In this document: positions 59,901 to 64,000 of the stretch, in pieces | Layout: each line of letters opens with the position of its first letter | Numbering within the stretch: the first letter of the stretch is position 1 | From: Phallusia mammillata | Taxonomy: Eukaryota; Chordata; Ascidiacea; Phlebobranchia; Ascidiidae | DNA: 64,000 nt | Direction of reading: 5' to 3' | Assembly: GCA_003260075.1 (NCBI GenBank) | Contig: QLIY01000141.1 | Location: 158,615 to 222,614, forward strand | Notes under the pieces: model-generated | The model's database searches: none | Seen by the model: only the letters and a program-made list of their open reading frames with translations | Told to the model about the DNA's origin: nothing | Translations under genes and position numbers: made by a program

Positions 59901-60723
59901 GTTTTTCAGAATTGGAGTCAAAATATTAATTTTGTATCTATCAAAAATATGGAAAAATGTAAAAACAACTTTTGCAAAACCATGTAATGCAATCCATAAA
60001 TTATCAGGTATTCTGAAATATGTGTTGTTATTAACCTCCTGTTTTTGTTTTACAGCAAATAATCTTTTACATTTTTGCAGGTTTAAACTTGCTCTGTTTT
60101 CTGTTTTTCAGATTTTATTATTTTTCCACAGGATTAACAAATTGTTTTGTTTTTCAGATACAGAAATCTTTTTCGAATTATTCAAATTTTCTAACACTTT
60201 ATTTTATTTCTGCAGGTTTTCGATTTCTATAAACAATGGATATTTTGAAACTTAAAATTTCAGGTTTAGGAATTTGCATAAACTTAACATTTTACCTATT
60301 TTTCAGATTTAGGTTTTAAACGTTGTTAGAAAACTTTCTGCTGTTTTTCAGGTAATAGGAAAACAAGCATTTTGCTTTTTACAGGTTTAACGAAACTTTG
60401 TTTTGTTCACAGATTTAAGTATTTTAGGGATTGCAAGTTAAAACTAATCATCATCATCTTCTGTTTTTCAGGTTATTTTTGGTAATTAATATGTTTTCTC
60501 TTTTGCAGGTTTACCAAACTTTGTTTTTATTTTTCAGCTTCCTAAGGCTTTAGTAGGTTTTCTGTATTACAGATTCTACTTTGACTGCTAAAATACAGAA
60601 CAATAAGGCACAAAAACTGGCATTTTAAAAATTATATGTAAGTATGTTGACGTTTACTATTGCTTGTTTTTATGTATGTAAATACTTAAACACGTGATTA
60701 AAATATTTCAATTTGTTTTTCAG
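59901..60723 (+). repeat. Array of about 17 3'-splice-site-like sequences
   Basis: Polypyrimidine-plus-YAG sequences end at 59909, 60055, 60080, 60111, 60131, 60157, 60215, 60263, 60306, 60351, 60384, 60412, 60471, 60508, 60537, 60572 and 60723 (weak one at 60007). Most read (c)tgtttttcag or ttttgcag and are followed by gttta or attta. About half are immediately followed by GT, making AG|GT recursive-splice-type sites, the best being tttttcag|gtaata at 60351. Spacing is about 20-60 bp. The plus strand is extremely T-rich. It is either a decayed tandem repeat built on an acceptor or a functional acceptor cluster. Confidence 0.7.
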
Positions 60724-61042
60724 ATGCTGCAGCAGAGAATTAAGTCATAGGCCGAGCAAGCAAACGACGAAGACCAAAACCATATTTCCGACAAAGGCAA
60801 AAGGTAACCAAAATTTATTCAAGATTATTTTTAGGAATTATATCGAAGGTGAAATAAACATTAAACTTATTTTTCTGTCTGCATAGGCCTTTTTTATTGC
60901 ATTTAACTCATGTTACTTGTTTGGTTCCGAGTTTAAAACGAATTTCGTAAATAAAAACGAATTTAAAATTTACATTTTCCAGAGATCATCCACAACTACA
61001 CTGGTGACCGACGAACAGCAGCTTTATCGCGGGAATTCCCCC

Positions 61043-61276
61043 TGACGTCATCACCGTCGTCCTGGCAACACCCAACGCAGCATTTCATTTCTCCATCGCA
61101 ACTTCCTTTGACGAAAATCATGTGACATCGTCATCGATGGGAACCAGCGTTTCAACCTGTTTTCGCAAGTTACGTCACTATGGCGTAAAAACGTGACGTC
61201 ATGGTACGATGTTATTCGGTCATCGGGCCCGGGTGACGCTCTGCTAGGTTGCTCTTTTACGTCACAATGACGTATA
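61043..61276. promoter_or_regulatory. Cluster of CRE/ATF sites
   Basis: Full TGACGTCA palindromes lie at 61043-61050 and 61194-61201. Half or near sites (TACGTCAC at 61171-61178, ttttacgtcac at about 61256-61266, aatgacgta just after) fall in the same 230 bp. The cluster overlaps the terminal exon of the candidate non-coding transcript and could equally be a promoter of an unseen gene. Confidence 0.45.
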
Positions 61277-61876
61277 GTTCTGACATCACGAGAAGCCGGT
61301 GAACTGCTGTTGCTCAACAATTTGACTAAACACTGCAAGATTTTATCGCTTGTTCACACGAGTACTTGCAAACACTCACAAAGCGTTGTTGCACATTAAT
61401 GTAGTTGTTTATAAACAGCTCAATGTTCCGACAGAAAGTGTCGTGTTTTTTTATGATGTGCGTTTTATATGTGCCAGAAACATCAATGATTTGAGGTTTA
61501 AAAAACGTTATTTAAGCTTGCATTAATCAAACAAACCTTTTATTGTTATGCAATGTTTATAACTACTTAAAATCTATTGTGCTAATTTAAAATGGAATTC
61601 AATTTTCCTGATTTCTTTCATATTGACTGTTAAACCGAAATAATTTATCTAAGTAAATTACCAATACTACTGTGTCTAAGTTATGCTTTGGTTATTGGTG
61701 TTTAGTGGTTGAAATTGTGTATGGGCAAACATTAAATGAAATATTGTTCATGTTTTGTTTCATAGCCCTTGTATTTTGTCATATCGCTATCATGGTTCCG
61801 CTTGTGGCGTTATGTAGTCATGTGCACAACATATCTGGTTTGGCAATCACATTATTAATATGCCAATTGTTGATTA

Positions 61877-62079
61877 CTGTAAAGTTTCCTGCAAACCATC
61901 GTTGCGCCGTAATATCTTTTAACCAGTCTATAAACTATCGCGGTCAGGCATAAAATAATTGTAATGATTAAGCCCCCCCCCCTGTAAAGTTTCCTGCAAA
62001 CCATCGTTGCGCCGTAATATCTTTTAACCAATCTATATAAACTATCGCGGTCAGGCATAAAATAATTGTATTGATTAAA
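61877..62079. repeat. About 96-bp direct duplication separated by a 10-nt C run
   Basis: Copies at 61877-61972 and 61983-62079 flank ten Cs (61973-61982). The copies differ by a small indel (ctataaac/ctatataaac) and single substitutions. It is the same architecture as the G-run loci, on the other strand. Confidence 0.85.
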
Positions 62080-63249
62080 CCGAATGCAACAGTAAAATGG
62101 CGCTTTATAACTTGAAGCTAAGGCACATTCATGTTTGCACCGAACAATTGCTTTCGTGGGTGCTTTGTGTACCTTTGTTTACTTGTGCTTGTGCATTCAT
62201 TATCTAAACTTCGTGCATGTATTTAATTTCTTACTGCTCTTTGCTGTTCCCAATTTACAATATTGTGCTTGATTCGGCTTGTATACTAGTCTAATTTGTA
62301 CTGCTCTTAGTTGTTTTTATCTTTGTGGCTAAACCAACCGAAGTGAAGTTTAGTGTAATAGTTTATATTCACGATTATTGCAACGTAACAATATTAAACC
62401 GAAATTAACACCTGGAGCCTTTTGTTGCTTTCTATCATGCGCCTTATCATCTGTGAAGTCCTATGTTGTCTTTTCTCAATCAATTGCAACTTGTTTTGCA
62501 AATTATAGTTTGCTAGTCCCATAGCTATACCTTTGTATGGTAACAATGCTGTAATTTTGTGTGTTCAATATTTTAACAACACTAATGTCATCATCAGTAA
62601 AGTAATACAATTTAAGCTATGTTTATATATCGTGCGTGTGAATTAAAATATGGCAACAAGTTATGTTTACTCGTAGTCAAGCTACTATCCATGTCGGTGC
62701 TCTGTGTACGTATAAAAACTGTGTTTGAATTTAGTTGCGACAACTTGCTTGTCTGAATACTCTTTATGATATAGCCTATACACCTTTGTTTATTGTTTAT
62801 TGCTTTGTTTTTATATTACAACATGAATACAAGTGAAAACCAGGTTTTATTATTCTGTTGATTGGGACCGTGTAATATAGTGCGGATGGAGATAAATTTC
62901 AGGGGAGGGAGCCATGATAGAGTTTTAAGTCGGATCAGGTTTTAAGTATAAATACAACATTTCTCTTGGGTTTGACTTTAAATTAGTTGAAACTGGCATC
63001 GTAATTTCACCTTGGTAAACGTAATTTTCAGGAATAATTTGGGCATTTAAAAACAGATTGAGTGAGGGTTTGGTTGTGGCCTTGTACGTATGAGTTCAGG
63101 CTAGCATCTTTGTCCGTTTACTTATGCCTTTAGGTCTGTTTCTATGAAACTCCTAAACTGACAACAGAGTTTAGGCAGTAACTGTTAGTCTTTGTTGCAA
63201 AATCATGGTAAGGAGGGTGACGACATGTAGGGCATTGAAACAGGGCAAC
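62080..63249. other. Gene-free stretch
   Basis: No gene, transposon end or regulatory cluster was recognised. Confidence 0.45.
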
Positions 63250-64000
63250 ATTTAACAAGGCATTGTGAAGACGTTTAGATCTTTAATTAGGAAACAGGGG
63301 ACACCAGAAATAAACCTTTAGACAAAAATGATAACCGAAATCATGTAGCGTAATTTTAGGCGCTAAAGTTTGGAGTTTTTTAATGCTATTTTGACACAAT
63401 AATGAATCATTAGTATCTTAATCACAGGTATCCTATTTAGGCAGAAAATGCCGACATGGTTTACTACAGCGAATTGCATTTATTTTTTGAACCAATAACA
63501 TCATCCACCAATTGTAACTTCCACTGTTTTGCGATCCATTACGTTTTAACGTTGCGCAGCTATTTCCGGTTTGGAGATTGTTTTAGTGTTATTGTGTCGC
63601 TATAATGTCTTTCACTAAGCGAAATAAACTCAACTCAATATCCAACACATATTTCAAACATTATTTTCTGGACTTAACGTTTCTTTACGCGCTAAATGAT
63701 GTCAAAAATCACTATGCTTCCAGTTTCAAATCCCCCCCCCCCATTTAACAAGGCATTGTGAAGACGTTTAGATCTTTAATTAGGAAACATCAGGGGACAC
63801 CAGAAATAAAACCTTTCGACAAAAATGATAACCGAAATCATGTAGCGCATTTTAGGCGCTAAAGTTTGGAGATTTTTAATGGTATTTTGACACAATAATG
63901 AATCATTAGTATCTTAATCACAGGTATCTTATTTAGGCAGAAAATGCCGACGTGGTTTACTACAGCGAATTGCATTTATTTTTTGAACCAATAACATCAT
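63250..64000. repeat. About 258-bp direct duplication near a C run, reaching the window edge
   Basis: Sequence at 63250-63508 recurs at 63743-64000, preceded by eleven Cs (63732-63742). A few substitutions and a 3-bp insertion (cat near 63789) separate the copies. Between them lie about 220 bp present only once before the C run, including the 27-nt motif at 63548. The duplication continues past the window. Confidence 0.85.
63548..63574 (-). promoter_or_regulatory. 27-nt motif with ETS-like and NRF1-like cores (copy 2, inverted)
   Basis: Reverse complement of 53623-53649, identical over 27 nt and similar for several bases further (aaacgt). No gene start is seen adjacent to it. Confidence 0.45.

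Larger units (their letters stand above)
57601..61339 (+). ncRNA. Candidate non-coding spliced transcript
   Basis: Consensus splice sites occur in a workable order on the plus strand: donor AGAAG|GTAAAT at 57666, acceptor tttgtttttcag at 60722-60723, an 80-nt exon (60724-60803), donor AAAAG|GTAACC, acceptor ttacattttccag at 60981-60982, then a CpG-containing terminal exon. The middle exon has only an 8-codon frame (ATGCTGCAG to TAG). No conserved protein is encoded. The first intron would end with the acceptor-like array at 59.9-60.7 kb. The model rests on splice-site quality alone. Confidence 0.3.

Overview
This is nuclear DNA from an animal. It is AT-rich, its genes are split by GT-AG introns, and it carries many short non-autonomous hAT transposons. 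The best readable genes are metazoan: calumenin-type ER EF-hand proteins ending in HDEF, the histone-fold subunit POLE3, the mitochondrial pseudouridine synthase RPUSD4, and an L1-type neural adhesion molecule tail. An invertebrate such as a tunicate would fit the modest introns, close head-to-tail genes and apparent high heterozygosity, but the sequence alone does not fix the phylum.

Layout. 1-25 kb: no gene I can support; it holds a 13.3 kb fold-back, a 318-bp hAT MITE (21.6 kb) and two G-run duplications. 25.4-25.7 kb: one possible CAP-Gly-like exon. 29.2-41.4 kb, minus strand: a 16-exon gene reconstructed by splice-phase matching, with Cys pairs in its N-terminal half and one canonical EF-hand loop formed across an exon junction; I do not recognise the family. 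44.3-54.1 kb, plus strand: two tandem intronless calumenin paralogues, intronless POLE3, then seven-exon RPUSD4, with 444-676 bp between genes. 55.9-56.4 kb, minus strand: the last exon of an L1-family CAM with an FLGEY ankyrin-binding motif and a possible PDZ ligand; its other exons are not visible. 57.6-61.3 kb: a candidate non-coding spliced transcript whose first intron ends in a dense run of 3'-splice-site-like sequences. The rest is intergenic or repeat sequence.

The four plus-strand genes are unrelated in biochemistry (ER secretory Ca2+ binding, DNA replication/chromatin, mitochondrial RNA modification). Their tight head-to-tail spacing is the main reason to look at shared transcription. 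At least seven hAT elements with 7-8 bp or degenerate target duplications sit in introns and intergenic DNA.

The most unusual sequence features are: (1) ten G/C homopolymers of 10-12 nt, nine of which separate two near-identical direct copies of 48-260 bp; unmerged allelic contig overlaps with G tails are the likeliest cause, and one of them destroys part of an exon; (2) the array of about 17 acceptor-like sites, many of the AG|GT recursive type, at 59.9-60.7 kb; (3) a 27-nt exact inverted dispersed match carrying ETS-like and NRF1-like cores.
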